From: Melastoma dodecandrum
Taxonomy: Eukaryota; Streptophyta; Magnoliopsida; Myrtales; Melastomataceae
Direction of reading: 5' to 3'
Assembly (NCBI GenBank): GCA_029817715.1
Contig: JARUPY010000321.1
Location: 558,001-622,000, forward strand
Length of the DNA stretch: 64,000 bases
The notes under the pieces are model-generated. The model searched no databases. It had not been told where the DNA came from and saw only the letters and a program-made list of their open reading frames with translations. How positions within the stretch are numbered: the stretch's first letter is position 1; every line of letters begins with the position of its first letter. Made by a program: the position numbers and the translations under genes. Of this stretch, positions 11,650 through 22,904 are shown in pieces.

Positions 11650-12690
11650 TTAATAGGGAGCTCTGGGTTGTGGATATGACTGTGGTGGAGATGAAGATGT
11701 GTAGGATGGGTTGAGTCGATGGAAGCAGTGTAAAGCAGTGTGACCAATCCGGAAACATATTTGACACTTTGGTTTTGGCCGAAAGAAAGGTGGTCTACTG
11801 CTACCCCTTATGTATATTTCTGAAGGTCCTGGTCGTAACGGGGGCCGACCAAGGAGGCTTGTTTGGTTCGGTGAGATATGAGTAAAGGAAGAGGCTGAAG
11901 ACTGAGAGGCTGGTTTTAAGGACGAAGGAGATTGGCTGTAACGAGGCTTCGAACCTGGACTGGAGTTCAGGGATGAGTAATGTACCTGAGGCAGAGTGCA
12001 GTCGAGCACCTGTCGTCGTTCCAAACGCAAGTCGAAGTTGACAAGAAGATTCTGTGCCTCCTCCACCGTTATTGTTCCTGAGCTGTATATTGACGTGACA
12101 ACGGCATCATACTCCAGAGGAAGACCTTCCAGCATGCACCACAAGTAGTCACGTTGGCTGACTGGTTCGCCAACAGCCGCGAGTTGCTCCACCAAATTCT
12201 TTAGACTGCATAAATATTGCTGCATCGTCCTGCCCTCTTTCTTTAATTGTTGCATCTGCACCTTTAGATTCATGACTCTAGATGGTGAGTCGGACTCAAA
12301 TCTATTCTTAAGAGCAAACCAGACTTCGTTGGCCGTCTTGCAGCAAACCACTTCGCCAAGCGTCTCTGATGTTAGCGCTGAAAACAGTAGGCTCATTACT
12401 GCTTTGTCAGTGCGTTGCCAAGTCTTGTAATCCGAAATTGGGAGAAGGGCATCGGGGTCCAGGTACTGCGCATGTGGTGCACTGTGGCCATAAATAAACT
12501 CCTCAAATCCTGCTGCAATTATCGCTCCCATTACCTGCCCTTTCCATACGAGGTAGTTGGTCTCATCTAGCTTGACCAGTGAGGTGAACACACTGGTTGG
12601 GAGCTGCAACTGCGGAGGACCAGAGCTGCTCGACAGACCAGTGCCATGGGTTACTGAAACAGAGGACGGTGGAGTGCTGTGATCTGCCAT
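11650..12690 (-). CDS. gag: Ty1/copia gag polyprotein (UBN2-type), pol missing
   Basis: A 346-residue uninterrupted frame begins with ATG at 12690, 38 bp downstream of a perfect TGGTATCAGAGC primer-binding site (12728-12717). Residues about 35-230 are the copia gag core, with LDETNYLVWKGQV, the MSLLFSALTSETLGEVV region, SRVMNLKVQMQQLKKEG and GLPLEYDAVVTSI. Residues 309-322 are a CCHC zinc knuckle, CQICFRIGHTALHC. The frame stops at a TAA. Reading past it, a gag-linker-like sequence (PQSHYSSYVAPPP) continues to another stop, so the TAA is probably a nonsense mutation. No protease, integrase or reverse transcriptase is seen to the left, so the element is truncated. Gag would package element RNA into cytoplasmic particles. 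Confidence 0.85.
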   Translation of the reverse strand: MADHSTPPSSVSVTHGTGLSSSSGPPQLQLPTSVFTSLVKLDETNYLVWKGQVMGAIIAAGFEEFIYGHSAPHAQYLDPDALLPISDYKTWQRTDKAVMSLLFSALTSETLGEVVCCKTANEVWFALKNRFESDSPSRVMNLKVQMQQLKKEGRTMQQYLCSLKNLVEQLAAVGEPVSQRDYLWCMLEGLPLEYDAVVTSIYSSGTITVEEAQNLLVNFDLRLERRQVLDCTLPQVHYSSLNSSPGSKPRYSQSPSSLKPASQSSASSFTHISPNQTSLLGRPPLRPGPSEIYIRGSSRPPFFRPKPKCQICFRIGHTALHCFHRLNPSYTSSSPPQSYPQPRAPY

Positions 12691-12716
12691 TCCCTGCTCG
12701 GCTTGCGCCCTTCAAG

Positions 12717-12728
12717 GCTCTGATACCA
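12717..12728 (-). other. Primer-binding site (initiator Met tRNA)
   Basis: TGGTATCAGAGC on the minus strand is complementary to the 3' end of plant initiator tRNA-Met. It abuts the CA terminus of the LTR at 12730-12729. Confidence 0.85.
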
Positions 12729-12919
12729 TGAAGACCTGAATCGGAAGGTACGTCGGAGCTGGTTTGCCCAGATTTCAGAAAAAGATAGAAGGAAGGAAGG
12801 AGAAGAAGAAGGGAAGAAGGAAGAAGATAACAAAACAGATAGAAGGGAAATGCTACAGTCCTTTCATAACAAACTCGTCGTCTCTTCTGTACATCACTTA
12901 TATCAGCAACAGAATAACA
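12729..12919 (-). repeat. Short 5' LTR of the truncated copia element
   Basis: Read on the minus strand it starts with TGTTATTC at 12919 and ends with TTCA at 12729, directly against the primer-binding site. That gives 191 bp, in the range of Ale/Retrofit-like copia LTRs. It contains a pyrimidine-rich stretch (12780-12840). I saw no matching 3' LTR to the left of gag. Confidence 0.65.
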
Positions 12920-15900
12920 AACCCACATTAGTGATTTTACTAGACTGTCCCCTTCACTTCAGCTTGTAATGAATCGTAGGCCTCCTCCGACTTTTCTTCC
13001 ATCTCCGAATCTTGATGATCCAGACCCAACTCCGAGTCTTGATAGCTTGGGCTTGGCCTTAGATTGCTCCTGATCGATTCAGTCCAACAAAGGGATTTCA
13101 GGGATGGCTTGTCATTCCTTGCTGATGTTGGAGTGAAGAGAGATTGTCGAAGTTAGAAGTGTCTTAAGCTTCTTGGGACACCGACGGAGTCTGCAGGATT
13201 GGGATAGGAGGTTGTCTCCGGTGTCGCAAAGAAAGGAAACTTCAATGCTGTTGGGGCGACTTCAATAATATAGGAATTAGTTTCCTGTTATGTTCTTCGC
13301 TTAACCTGCACAGATAAAATAAACCATCGAAGTCAAAGGAAGCTCCCTGTGACGTGCATGTGGAGGCACGGAAGCTTGGACGCTGTTCCTAGTCGTCAAC
13401 GCCAAGGAGCGTAGCCGGCCGAGCCATTTGGACATGTGTTTCTGTCGTTCTAGCGGGGAGGTGCCACCATTTCCATCTGTCATGGTCCGAGCTTCTCGGA
13501 TTGTCGCAGCCAAGGGTATGGGGATCCACCGTCACCACTGAAGAGGTTTCGTCATGCCGAAGTTTCCTCAGTTTGTTGGTGTAGACTCTGTCTCTGGTTG
13601 TGGCCGATGACAGTTGAGCTTGAGTTGGTAAGGAGGGGGTTTCCTCTTGTTGAGTTGAACCTACCTTGATCAAAAACGGCTGAAGAAGAGAAGAACACTT
13701 GTTTTCTTTAAAAAAAAAATGAAGGACGCTTCCCCAAGAGAATTAGTGATTCATTTTTTTTTTTCAGAAAGCCCCCCGATGCACGTCCCCCCTTCCCCCT
13801 CTGTGAAGAAGACGTTCTCCTCCTTTTAGCTTCCCGGGAATCAGAAAATTTTTATGGTTTTCCCCCCTAACTCCCTGGTTAGTCCCTTCTCCTTAGTTCA
13901 ATCATCTCCTATTCTGAATTTTAGTAGGATTGCTTTTATTCCATTGGAATTCAACCGATTTGGTTAAGATCAAATTATTCTTGTTAGGGAAATTAAATTG
14001 GACTTTGCTGCTAGGACCGTTGGGGGGACACGGGTGTCCTTGCTGCTAGCCTGCCATGGATATTGTCGGGAGTTGTAGGTTGTCTCCTGATTTGGCCAGG
14101 TGAGGGAAACATTGTCAGAGTGTTTCCATTGATGTTCATTGTCCCTTGTAATTCCAGCTGGTAGGAAAATGGATTGGGCTTAACAAACGAATGAATTTTT
14201 TTAATTTTTTTTTAAGGCCATGTTGAATCTTGGGCTTCGAGGCCATGTGAAGTCCAACATCAACTTAGAGTTGGACAATGTTATTTTGGCTGCACACTTG
14301 TCTGGCTTTGATGCCGACGTCCAAGGGCATGCGTCTCGTTCTTCGCCTTGAAGATCCTGTATTTCAAGTTCCTTTCCCTGTATGCACTATATTTGGGGTA
14401 TTACAATTTCGAATTACGATTTAATTATATGATTTCTCTAATGGCTTGCGAGCTGGCGTTGAGGAAAGAAAAAGTTGAAACCCCATCATTCTTTTTTCCT
14501 CTAATTACATTTAATGCCTCAAAAGAGACCAAACACAAAATTTACTACAACCTTGTTTCCACCTTTCGTTAGGGGATTTAATTTCCTAAAATTTGCTAAG
14601 CGCATTTCTCTTCTCCTTTGTCTCTCCTCTCTCTATCTCTCTCTGTTGTTTTTTTTTAAATAACATATTTGACCATCTCCTTGCTTCAATGACCCCGCAA
14701 TATTGGCGACTTTCACGAACAAATATAGTACTAAAATCATGATTTATAAAGAAATTTCCTTATTAGTAAATAATTAGCTGGGTAATCCACGAAAATTTGT
14801 TCGACATTAATGTTGGCCTAAATATGGCGGAGACGTTTTTGCATTAGAAAGTCGTCTTGTATTTTGCTTCACGCAGGTGAATGTTTATGGATATAATTTT
14901 CTGGTGAAGTGGTATTTGATTAGTTTAGTAACATGGCAATGGCATAATAATATATGGTTCCTCTATCTATCCAACGAAGAAATTAAATGAGAGACGGCCT
15001 TCCAACACCCAATTGATTCCCTCCAGATCTCCTCCACTCTCTTACATACTCCAAAATTAAAATATGGTAAAATTTAAGCGTGCCTTTTACTTTTTTTTTT
15101 TTTACCTTATCAGGCCCAACCAAACTTTTTTACACCAACAGTTCTTTCCTGAAAAAATAAAAATAAAATAACAAGGTTTGATAAGTTCTGTTACATTTCA
15201 GAACGAGGATAAATGTACTAAATACGCCTAAATTGATTTCAATTTGTGTCTAATGGCAGAAATATGCAAAGCTACTGACTGGCTTACTCTGTTTCTTCTT
15301 CTCCTTCTTCTTTTGTATTTGGATTTTCAGCTGAAGTCAATTCTTGTCCTTATTGAATCGCTTAACGAGGATTATATTAGTGGATGATAGTTGGACGTCA
15401 ACACTTTTAAGATCAATATTGAGGGGAATATCAACTGCAACGACGGAATGATCACGTTAATTACCAACATTCGGTGATAAGATGTCGAGAAAACAGGAGG
15501 ATCCCGTGTGATTGTTTCAGGCCAACTATGTGCACAGAGGTATTGATCTGTACAACCATTTTCTCATCTCTAATGGATTAGTAATTTTAACAAAATGGGA
15601 GCTTAGCTTGCCTTGTAATTTAGTTTTCTTGTCCAGGCAGACAGATCGACCATTGAACACTTTCAAGATCAATTTTGAAACGGAGTAATTCTTATCAGAA
15701 CAGCAAGGGTGCTGCAAATGTTTAGGATTGAACATGATGAATACTAGGGATCGATACGACCCTTAACAAGTGGATAGTTGACGGTTTGAGGCGCCTGCTG
15801 AGTTCTCACGCACCACCCTTTACTATTCGATACGCGCATGATCCTAGCCTCTTAAACTGCACTGACCGAAATGAGACGATAACTCTTGTCTGAGACTCAT

Positions 15901-16000
15901 AATTGCATCACAGTTCTTCCTCAATCGTAGGAAAAGTTAATTTACGCAAATTACTTACCACTACGATTCCACCAACTGCATTTAAGAGCGAGACATCGAG
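12920..16000. other. Intergenic stretch without a supportable gene
   Basis: The left part (12920-14340) has moderately GC-rich text with short frames that show no domains. The rest is AT-rich with homopolymer and CT-rich runs (for example 14620-14660 and 15290-15315). Confidence 0.5.
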
Positions 16001-16006
16001 TAAACG

Positions 16007-16069
16007 TTTTCGCGCCAAACGTCCGACCGTTTGAATAACTAACCCAACGGTAACAATCCGACCGTTGGG
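16007..16069 (+). promoter_or_regulatory. E2F-like site plus three MSA-like motifs
   Basis: TTTTCGCGCC at 16007-16016 fits the E2F consensus TTTSSCGC. CCCAACGGTAA at 16043-16053 matches the MSA consensus at 10 of 11 positions. Its near mirror on the minus strand, 16069-16059, reads CCCAACGGTCG and also matches 10 of 11. A third AACGG core lies at 16031-16027 on the minus strand. The cluster is about 500-560 bp upstream of the C2H2 start codon. Binding and target gene are inferred. Confidence 0.5.
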
Positions 16070-16388
16070 ACCTCCCGCCCGAAACTACAGAAGAAAATAA
16101 CTGCAAAATCGCCACGCCAAAATAATTACCTTAATTTATCGATAAGAAGAACACAACATAGGTGAAGAACGACCTTGGCCTTGTAAGAGCTTTCGAACGT
16201 TCAAATCACATTAAATTGGATAGTTTTCAGGGAAATAGTTGGTTACTGATGGCACGATTTTTAACGGGTGAAAAGAACAAATACATCGTATTATTAGGCG
16301 AGAATGAAACATTGTGCTCTTTGGTCTCCTTCTTCGCTTTTAACCGTCCATCTTCCCATCCAATTCAGCGAAAAGAATTAAAAAAAAA

Positions 16389-16399
16389 TATATAAAATA
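16389..16399 (+). promoter_or_regulatory. Candidate TATA box of the C2H2 gene
   Basis: TATATAAAATA lies about 170 bp upstream of the C2H2 ATG, which would allow a 5' leader of roughly 135-145 bp. The surrounding DNA is AT-rich, so specificity is limited. Confidence 0.4.
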
Positions 16400-16564
16400 A
16401 AACATATTCTTTTAATGCTGTTCCATTCCCCTCATTTCACTTCTCCCGACCAAAAACCCTATCCCCAGAAATTGTTGTCTGAACAGAATCGTGACACTTC
16501 GGTTCTGACATAACTACAGTTTTTAGGTCTATTTCCTCTCGTTGCGATCCTTGTCTCAACTGTC

Positions 16565-17398
16565 ATGGCGGATCCATCGGAAGACAAGCTGTCCCCCGTG
16601 GAGAACCCTGGCAGTGGTATTCGTAGCGGCGATGAGGAAAAGACATGGGACCGCCCTGTTGTCCCAAGCAGCGGTGTTGATAGCGGGAGCGCTCCTCCTC
16701 TACCCTTGCTGTCCCCTGTGGCACATCCTCCAGTGGCACATCCACCATTGGCACAACCATCGATGGCCCAGGGTGGGCATTCGGGTGGTCGTCCGTCAAA
16801 GAAGAAGGCGAAGACTGAGAAGGAGGCGAAGGTGGATGTGGTACAGGAGCCCGGGAAGAAGAGGAAGTCAGCATCACTCGAGAACCTCCCTGTGAGGGCA
16901 CGGACGTGTGGCCTCTGTAAAAGGGAGTTTGCAACCGCACGGGCGCTATTCGGCCACATGAGAAGTCACCCAGGAAGGGGATGGATTGGGGCACACCCTC
17001 CACCAATATCACCCAGGCGAGATGCACAAGAGGGGGAGCCCGAGGGGCTGGGCGAGAGTAGGCAAGTGGAGGATATTGCCAGTAGTCTTCTCGACATAGG
17101 CCAGATGATACTGAGGACGGAGAAGTTTAAAGGGAATGAGGGGGACCACATGGGTGAAAGTAGCGGTGGCGGTGGTAATTCCATGACCACTGGCAGAGTG
17201 TCTGGCCAAGGCACTGGGGCTGAGATAGGGTGGATCAAGAACAAGGAGATGGGTGTGAAATCCCTTAACTACACGGACGAGGACAGGCGGAAGCAGATTC
17301 ATTATCAACTTGATCTCAACAAAGAAGCACCATTGGATGATGAAGATGAGGACAACCATGATGACAAGGACAAAACACTGGATGCCACCTCCGATTGA
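16565..17398 (+). CDS. Single C2H2 zinc-finger protein with EAR-like motif
   Basis: Predicted nuclear transcription factor of 277 residues, encoded without introns. The one finger spans residues 115-135: C115, C118, H131 and H135, with the plant-style ARALFGHMRSHPGRGW context instead of QALGGH. Basic patches RPSKKKAK (76-83) and GKKRKS (97-102) are candidate nuclear localisation signals. Residues 51-69 contain a short tandem repeat of AHPPVAHPPLAQ type, which is also where the duplication breakpoint falls. The tail carries QLDLNKEAP, with DLN at about 250, an EAR-like repression motif of the DLNxxP class, then a highly acidic end. Together these suggest a transcriptional repressor. The ATG at 16565 is the first in frame and follows a TATA-like box. 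Exact orthologue not recognised. Confidence 0.85.
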   Translation: MADPSEDKLSPVENPGSGIRSGDEEKTWDRPVVPSSGVDSGSAPPLPLLSPVAHPPVAHPPLAQPSMAQGGHSGGRPSKKKAKTEKEAKVDVVQEPGKKRKSASLENLPVRARTCGLCKREFATARALFGHMRSHPGRGWIGAHPPPISPRRDAQEGEPEGLGESRQVEDIASSLLDIGQMILRTEKFKGNEGDHMGESSGGGGNSMTTGRVSGQGTGAEIGWIKNKEMGVKSLNYTDEDRRKQIHYQLDLNKEAPLDDEDEDNHDDKDKTLDATSD

Positions 17399-17408
17399 TT
17401 TCTGTCAG

Positions 17409-20020
17409 TTATCGATCTTGCTAGGGTTTCTTCTCTTCATCGTGATCAATAATATCCGTATCTTTACATTATTACATCGTTGGAAGGTATAAAACTAAGG
17501 ACTAGCCTATGGTTGTTTTGTTGGTGTCGTCAGGTAGCTTATTTCTATTCGTCCGTGGACGTCATTTCCAGTCATGTGAGTCTTTATGTCATCGTCTTGT
17601 GCCCTCAATCTTTATATTATCGTTAAGGATACTTTGTTCTCCAGGTTAAATTCTCAGAGATTCATATCTTCATCCATATTGTTGTAAGTTGAATTTGTTC
17701 CTTGGCAGCCACGTTCCCTTCATCGTATGGACTATGCATACACCCGATAGGACAAACATCCAAATTATGGTTGCAAATTTCTTTTGTTTTTCTTGTTTCA
17801 TCAAGGGATTTGATTTGTTTTGGTGCGGCATAGTGCATTTTCCAGAAGTTGGGAAGGATGGCCCAATCAATACCCGATTTGAATATTGGTTTAAAAGGAA
17901 ATATTGGAGAAAAAACGCTGAATGAGTTATAATGAAACGAACAACATTAGAAAGCATGCGTCTAATGCAGAACCGAACCCGATAAGCTTCAGGTTCTTCA
18001 GTAATCTACCCTCACATGTCCTCATGGGAGATAATCCTATCACTGCTCTAGTCGATAATCAAAGTCTAAAAGCAGCACGAAATCGATAAATAAACGGCAG
18101 GAAATCGGTGAAAGCTTGGGATAGAGAGTGCACAATCAGTAATTCCAGTATCTGTAAACATAGGGACCTCTCAATTACGCATACAACAGGTTCTGGACTC
18201 TCTTCATTTCCCTTTTGCTAGCAGATAAAAGCAAAACAGAAAAAGCAAAGACCTAAACTTTTAGGTTGAAAAAAAATTGTTCCCTAGTTACATCAGACTT
18301 ACATTGAATTCTCGTGGAGAATTGCTGAAACGGAGTCTTGGGTGCTTTGGTCTTTGAAATTCAAATACTATTGTAAGAAGTTAGTTATGCACTAACTTAT
18401 CAACCGTCACCAATTCACATCGCCTTCTGCACAGGAGGACTGACCGAAAATTAATATAAATCAGCATTTCGTGTTTTCCCTTAAAAATGATAATTCACAA
18501 TACTTTTTAAAATAAATTTTGAAAAAACTAAATTAATTAATAGAAATTTCCTAGAAAGAAAAAAATATCTATTACTTTTATTTAGTGTTCCCCCAAAAAA
18601 TTTGTAAAATCCAATCGACGAAACTTTTCAAAATTAAACATGAAATAATAACAAATAAAATACTAGAAATATTTACAGTGAATGCCTTTTGTATTCTAAA
18701 TATGATTTTGTAATAACTTGGAAAATGTAAATATCTATGATTACTATTCAGTGTTTCTCTTTAAAATTTTCTGTAAAATAAAATTGATATGAATTTTCAA
18801 AATTAAATTTTAAAATACGTAATTTAGTAGACAGTTTTTTAAGAGTATCGCCAAAAATAATCACCGTTGTATTCTTAATATGATTTTGGAATAATTTGAA
18901 ACAAGAAATAATAATATCTATTTTTATTTAGTGTTCACCTTTGAAGAGTATGGCAAAAAATAATCAACTTGGTTTTTGAAATATGATTTTGAAGAGTGAT
19001 TTCAATTTTGGTGCAGATTTGGGTTGTCATTCTCAAATAGAAAAATTAAAAAGGACATCAAAATATATTATTCCATTTTCTATTTCAAAACGCACATCTG
19101 AAGAACTTGACCTGTAGAAATAAAAAGGGTTACTCGGCTTCACCATACGATAGAGATTCTGAAAAATTCTTTATCATGTAATTGAGTAAATACATTTCGG
19201 TAAAATAAACCTTGTGATCTCGAATTTGGGCTAGGTTTAAGTTTAGTCAACAACTGAGTTTTTTTTTAATGTAATTTTGTGATTAAATTTTATTTCGTTA
19301 AACAAAAAAGCAAACGACCCCTTAATAAGATCCTATCAGTACAATTCCATCTAGATAATAACGAAGATGTGGTTCATTAATTGAAGAGATGAGGCACCCT
19401 GGATCCCCACAAATATAAACACAGACCAAAAAAAGAAGAAAAGCGAATCTGAAAAAAAATATGGGTCGAGGAAATAATCGTAGGAGAATTGCCCAATGGA
19501 TAGTGATGGCAGTGTACAATAAATTTGAGCCTCCCCTTAGGGTTTTCAAATTTAGGGCTTCGATGGCAGGATAAAGTGACATGGGAATCGAAGTCCTCAT
19601 CGAGGGTCATGGTTGCCGGTGCTGATAAGACTGGGAGAAATCAACGAAGGCTTAATAGTGGGTCGGCTACGACGGCTGCTCCTACGAGGGGAAGGCGGAG
19701 GAGGACAGTGGAGGAACCGGAGGAGGAGTGGTTGGAATTCATGCGTCGATGAAATGTAATTGGACAAATGAATTTCTTTTTTTTTTTCTTTTTTCATGTT
19801 TGTGGTTGTGGATGCGCTGGCCTTCGCATATTCAATTACCTGACACTCTACAAGTAGGACGCAATAATTAAGTAACAAACTGAAAATTTGCTGAAAGAAC
19901 ACATTTTTAGCCATAAATTTATACTGAATACTGTTGAAAATGAAAATATATAGTATGACACGCTTTCACCTAACAGTTCGAGCTTTTAGGATAGTTGACG
20001 TTGTCAGTTGTACAACACTG
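17409..20020 (+). other. 3' flank of the C2H2 gene inside duplication unit 1
   Basis: AT-rich DNA with no convincing gene. A GC-richer patch at 19600-19750 can be read as a short arginine-rich peptide. The same patch in unit 2 (22405-22560) is frameshifted, which argues against coding. Confidence 0.5.
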
Positions 20021-20023
20021 GTA

Positions 20024-20067
20024 TCAGAGCCAGAGGTCGAGGGTTCACACCCCGCCGGGCGCAAAAA
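20024..20067 (+). other. Met-tRNA PBS-like sequence with B-box-like tail
   Basis: TGGTATCAGAGCCAG followed by GGTCGAGGGTTCAC resembles a long complement to the initiator tRNA-Met 3' region, as at retrotransposon primer-binding sites. The GGGTTCACACCC part also resembles a tRNA B box, so a SINE end is possible. The same text recurs in unit 2 near 22825-22868. No retroelement coding region adjoins it. Confidence 0.4.
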
Positions 20068-20098
20068 TGAAAATAATTAAAAAACAGGAAAGAGGCCA

Positions 20099-20214
20099 CA
20101 GTGGCACATCCTCCATTGGCACAACTATCGATGGCCCAGGGTGGGCATTCGGGTGGTCGTCCGTCAAAGAAGAAGGCGAAGACTGAGAAGGAGGCGAAGG
20201 TGGATGTGATACAG
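20099..20214 (+). pseudogene. Truncated copy of the C2H2 gene
   Basis: Matches 16731-16846 of the intact C2H2 gene, codons about 56-94, with few substitutions. It keeps the first basic patch (RPSKKKAK) but has lost the start codon, the zinc finger and the whole C-terminus. The frame runs on into former 3' flank, giving LSILLGFLPY and a stop. No functional finger protein can be made. Confidence 0.85.
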
Positions 20215-22904
20215 TTATCGATATTGCTAGGGTTTCTTCCCTACATCATGGTCAATAATTTTCGTATCTTTACATTATTACAGCGTTGGAAGGTATAAAA
20301 CTAAGGACTAGCCTATGGTTTTGTTGTTGGTGTCCTCAGGTAGCTTATTTCGATTCGTCCTGGACGTCATTTCCAGTCATGTGAGTCTTTATGTCATCGT
20401 CTTGTGCCCTCAATCCTTATATTATCGTTAAGAATACTTTGTTTTCCAGGTTAAATTCTGAGAGATTCGTATCTTCAGCCATATTGTTGTACGTTGAATT
20501 TGTTCCTTGGCAGCCATGTTTCCTTCATCGTATGGACTGTGCATACACCCGATAGGACAAACATCGAAATTAGGGTTGCAAATTTCTTTTGTTTTTCTTA
20601 TTTTATCATGGGATTTGATTTGTTTTGGTGCTGCATAGTGCATTTTTCAGAAGTTGGGAAGGATGGCCGAATCAATAAACGATTTGAATATTGGTTTAAA
20701 AGGAAATATTGGAGAAAAAACGCTGAATGAGTTATAATGAAACGAACAACATTAGAAAGCATGCGTCTAATGCAGAACCGAACCCGATAAACTTCGGGCG
20801 CTTCAGTAATCTACCCTCACATGTCCTCATGGGAGATAATCCTGTCACTGCTCTAGTCGATAATCAACGTGTAAAAGCATCACGAAATCGATAAATAAAT
20901 GGCGGGAAATCGGTGAAGGCTTGGGATGGAGAGTGCACAATCAGTAATTCCAGTATTTGTAAACGTAGGGACCTCTCCATTACGCATACAACAGGTTCTG
21001 GATTCTCTTCATTTCCCTTTTGCTAGAAGGAAAAAGCAAAACGCAAAATGCAAAGACCTAAGCTTTTAGGTTGAAAAATAATTGGTGCCTAGTTACATCA
21101 TACTTACATTGAATTCTCGTGGAGAATTGCTGAAACGGAGTCTTGGGAGCTTCGGTCTTTGAAATTCAAATACTATGGTAAGAAGTTAGTTATACACTAA
21201 CTTATCAACCGTCACCAATTCACATCGCCTTCTGCATAGGAGGACTGACCGGATATTAATATAAATCAGCATTCCGTGTTTTCCCTTAAAAATGATAATT
21301 CACAATACTTTTTAAAATAAATTTTGAAAAAACTAAATTAATTAATAGAAATTTCCTGGAAAGAATAAAATATCTATTACTTTTATTTAGTGTTCCCCCT
21401 AAAAATTTGTAAAATCCAATCGACGAAACTTTTCAAAATTAAACTTGAAATAATAACAAATAAAATACTAGAAATATTTAGAGTGAATGCTTTTTGTATT
21501 CTAAATATGATTTTGTAATAACTTGGAAAATGTAAATATCTATTATTACTATTCAGTGTTTCTCTTTAAAATTTTCTGTAAAATAAAATTGATATGACTT
21601 TTCAAAATTAAATTTTAAAATACGTAATTTAGTAGACAGTTTTTGAAGAGTATCACCAAAAATAATCACCTTTGTATTCTTAATATGATTTTGGAATAAT
21701 TTGAAACAAGAAATAATCATATCTATTTTTATTTAGTGTTCCCCTTTGAAGAGTATGGCAAAAAATAATCAACTTAGTTTTTGAAATATGATTTTGAAGA
21801 GTGATTTCAATTTTGGTGCAGATTTGGGTTGTCATTCTCAAATAGAAAAATTAAAAAGGTACATCAAAATACATTATTCCATTTTCTATTTCAAAACGCA
21901 CATCTGAAGAACTTGACCTGTAGAAATAAAAACGGTTACTCGGCTTCACCATACGATAGAGTTCTGGAAAATTCTTTATCATGTAATAGAGTAAATACAT
22001 TTAGGTAAAATAAACCTTGTGATCTCGAATTTGGGCTAGGTTTAAGTTTAGTCAACAACTGAGTTTTTTTTAATGTAATTTTGTGATTAAATTTTATTTC
22101 GTTAAACAAAAAAGCAAACGACCCCTTAACAGGATCCTATCAGTACAATTCCATCTAGATGATAACGAAGATGTGGTTCACTAATTGAAGAGCTGAGGCA
22201 CCCTGGATCCCCACAAATATAAACACAGACCAAAAAAAGAAGAAAAGGGAATCTGAAAAAAATATGGGTCGAGGAAATAATCGTAGGAGAATTGCCCAAT
22301 GGATAGTGATAACATAGTACAATAGATTTGAGCCTTCCCCTTAGGGTTTTCAAATTTAGGGCTTTGATGGCAGGATGGAGTGACATGGGAACCGAAGTCC
22401 TCATCGAGCGTCATGGTTGCCGATGCTGATAAGACTGGGAGAAATCAACGAAGGCTTAATAGTGGGTCGGCTACGACGGCTGTCCTACGAGGGGAAGGCG
22501 GAGGAGGACTGTGGAGGAATCGGAGAAAGAGTGGTCGGAATTCATGTGTCTATGAAATGTAATTGGACAAATGAATTTCTTTTTTTTCTTTTTTCATGTT
22601 CGTGATTGTGGATGCGCTGGCCTCCGCATATTCAATTAACTAACCCGACACACTACAAGTAGGACGCAATAATTAAGTAACAAACTGAAAATTTGCTAAA
22701 AGAACACATTTTTAGCCATAAATTTATACTCAATACTGTTGAAAATGAAAATATATAGTATGACGTGCTTTCACCTAACAGTTGAGCTTTTAGGACAGTT
22801 GGCGTTGTCAACTGTACAACAGTGGTATCAGAGCCAGAGGTCGAGGGTTCACGCCCCATCGGGCGCAAAAATGAAAAAAATGAAAAAACAAAACGAGGCC
22901 ACAG
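20099..22904 (+). repeat. Tandem duplication unit 2, internally deleted
   Basis: Second copy of the unit at 16731-20101. It ends at CAG 22902-22904, after which unique sequence continues. Relative to unit 1 it lacks 562 bp, corresponding to 16847-17408. CAG stands at both deletion edges in unit 1 and once at the join (20212-20214). Confidence 0.85.

Larger units (their letters stand above)
16731..20101 (+). repeat. Tandem duplication unit 1 (3.37 kb)
   Basis: This block, from inside the C2H2 coding region to beyond its 3' flank, is repeated immediately downstream. The unit begins and ends with CAG (16731-16733 and 20099-20101). By eye the copies are about 95% identical, with a few small indels. 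Apart from the gene it contains AT-rich sequence and, near 20024, a primer-binding-site-like sequence. Confidence 0.85.

Noticed and set aside
16542..17359. Other frames over the C2H2 gene (16542-16895 plus; 16459-16959, 16563-17027 and 17009-17359 minus)
   Set aside because: Shadows of a GC-rich coding region; only the 16565-17398 frame has the zinc finger and EAR-like motif.
19525..19752. Arginine-rich 75-codon frame
   Set aside because: The frame is broken in the ~95% identical duplicate (22405-22560), and there is no domain or splice support.
20024..20067. tRNA gene
   Set aside because: Only the 3'-complement-like and B-box-like parts are present; no cloverleaf can be completed.
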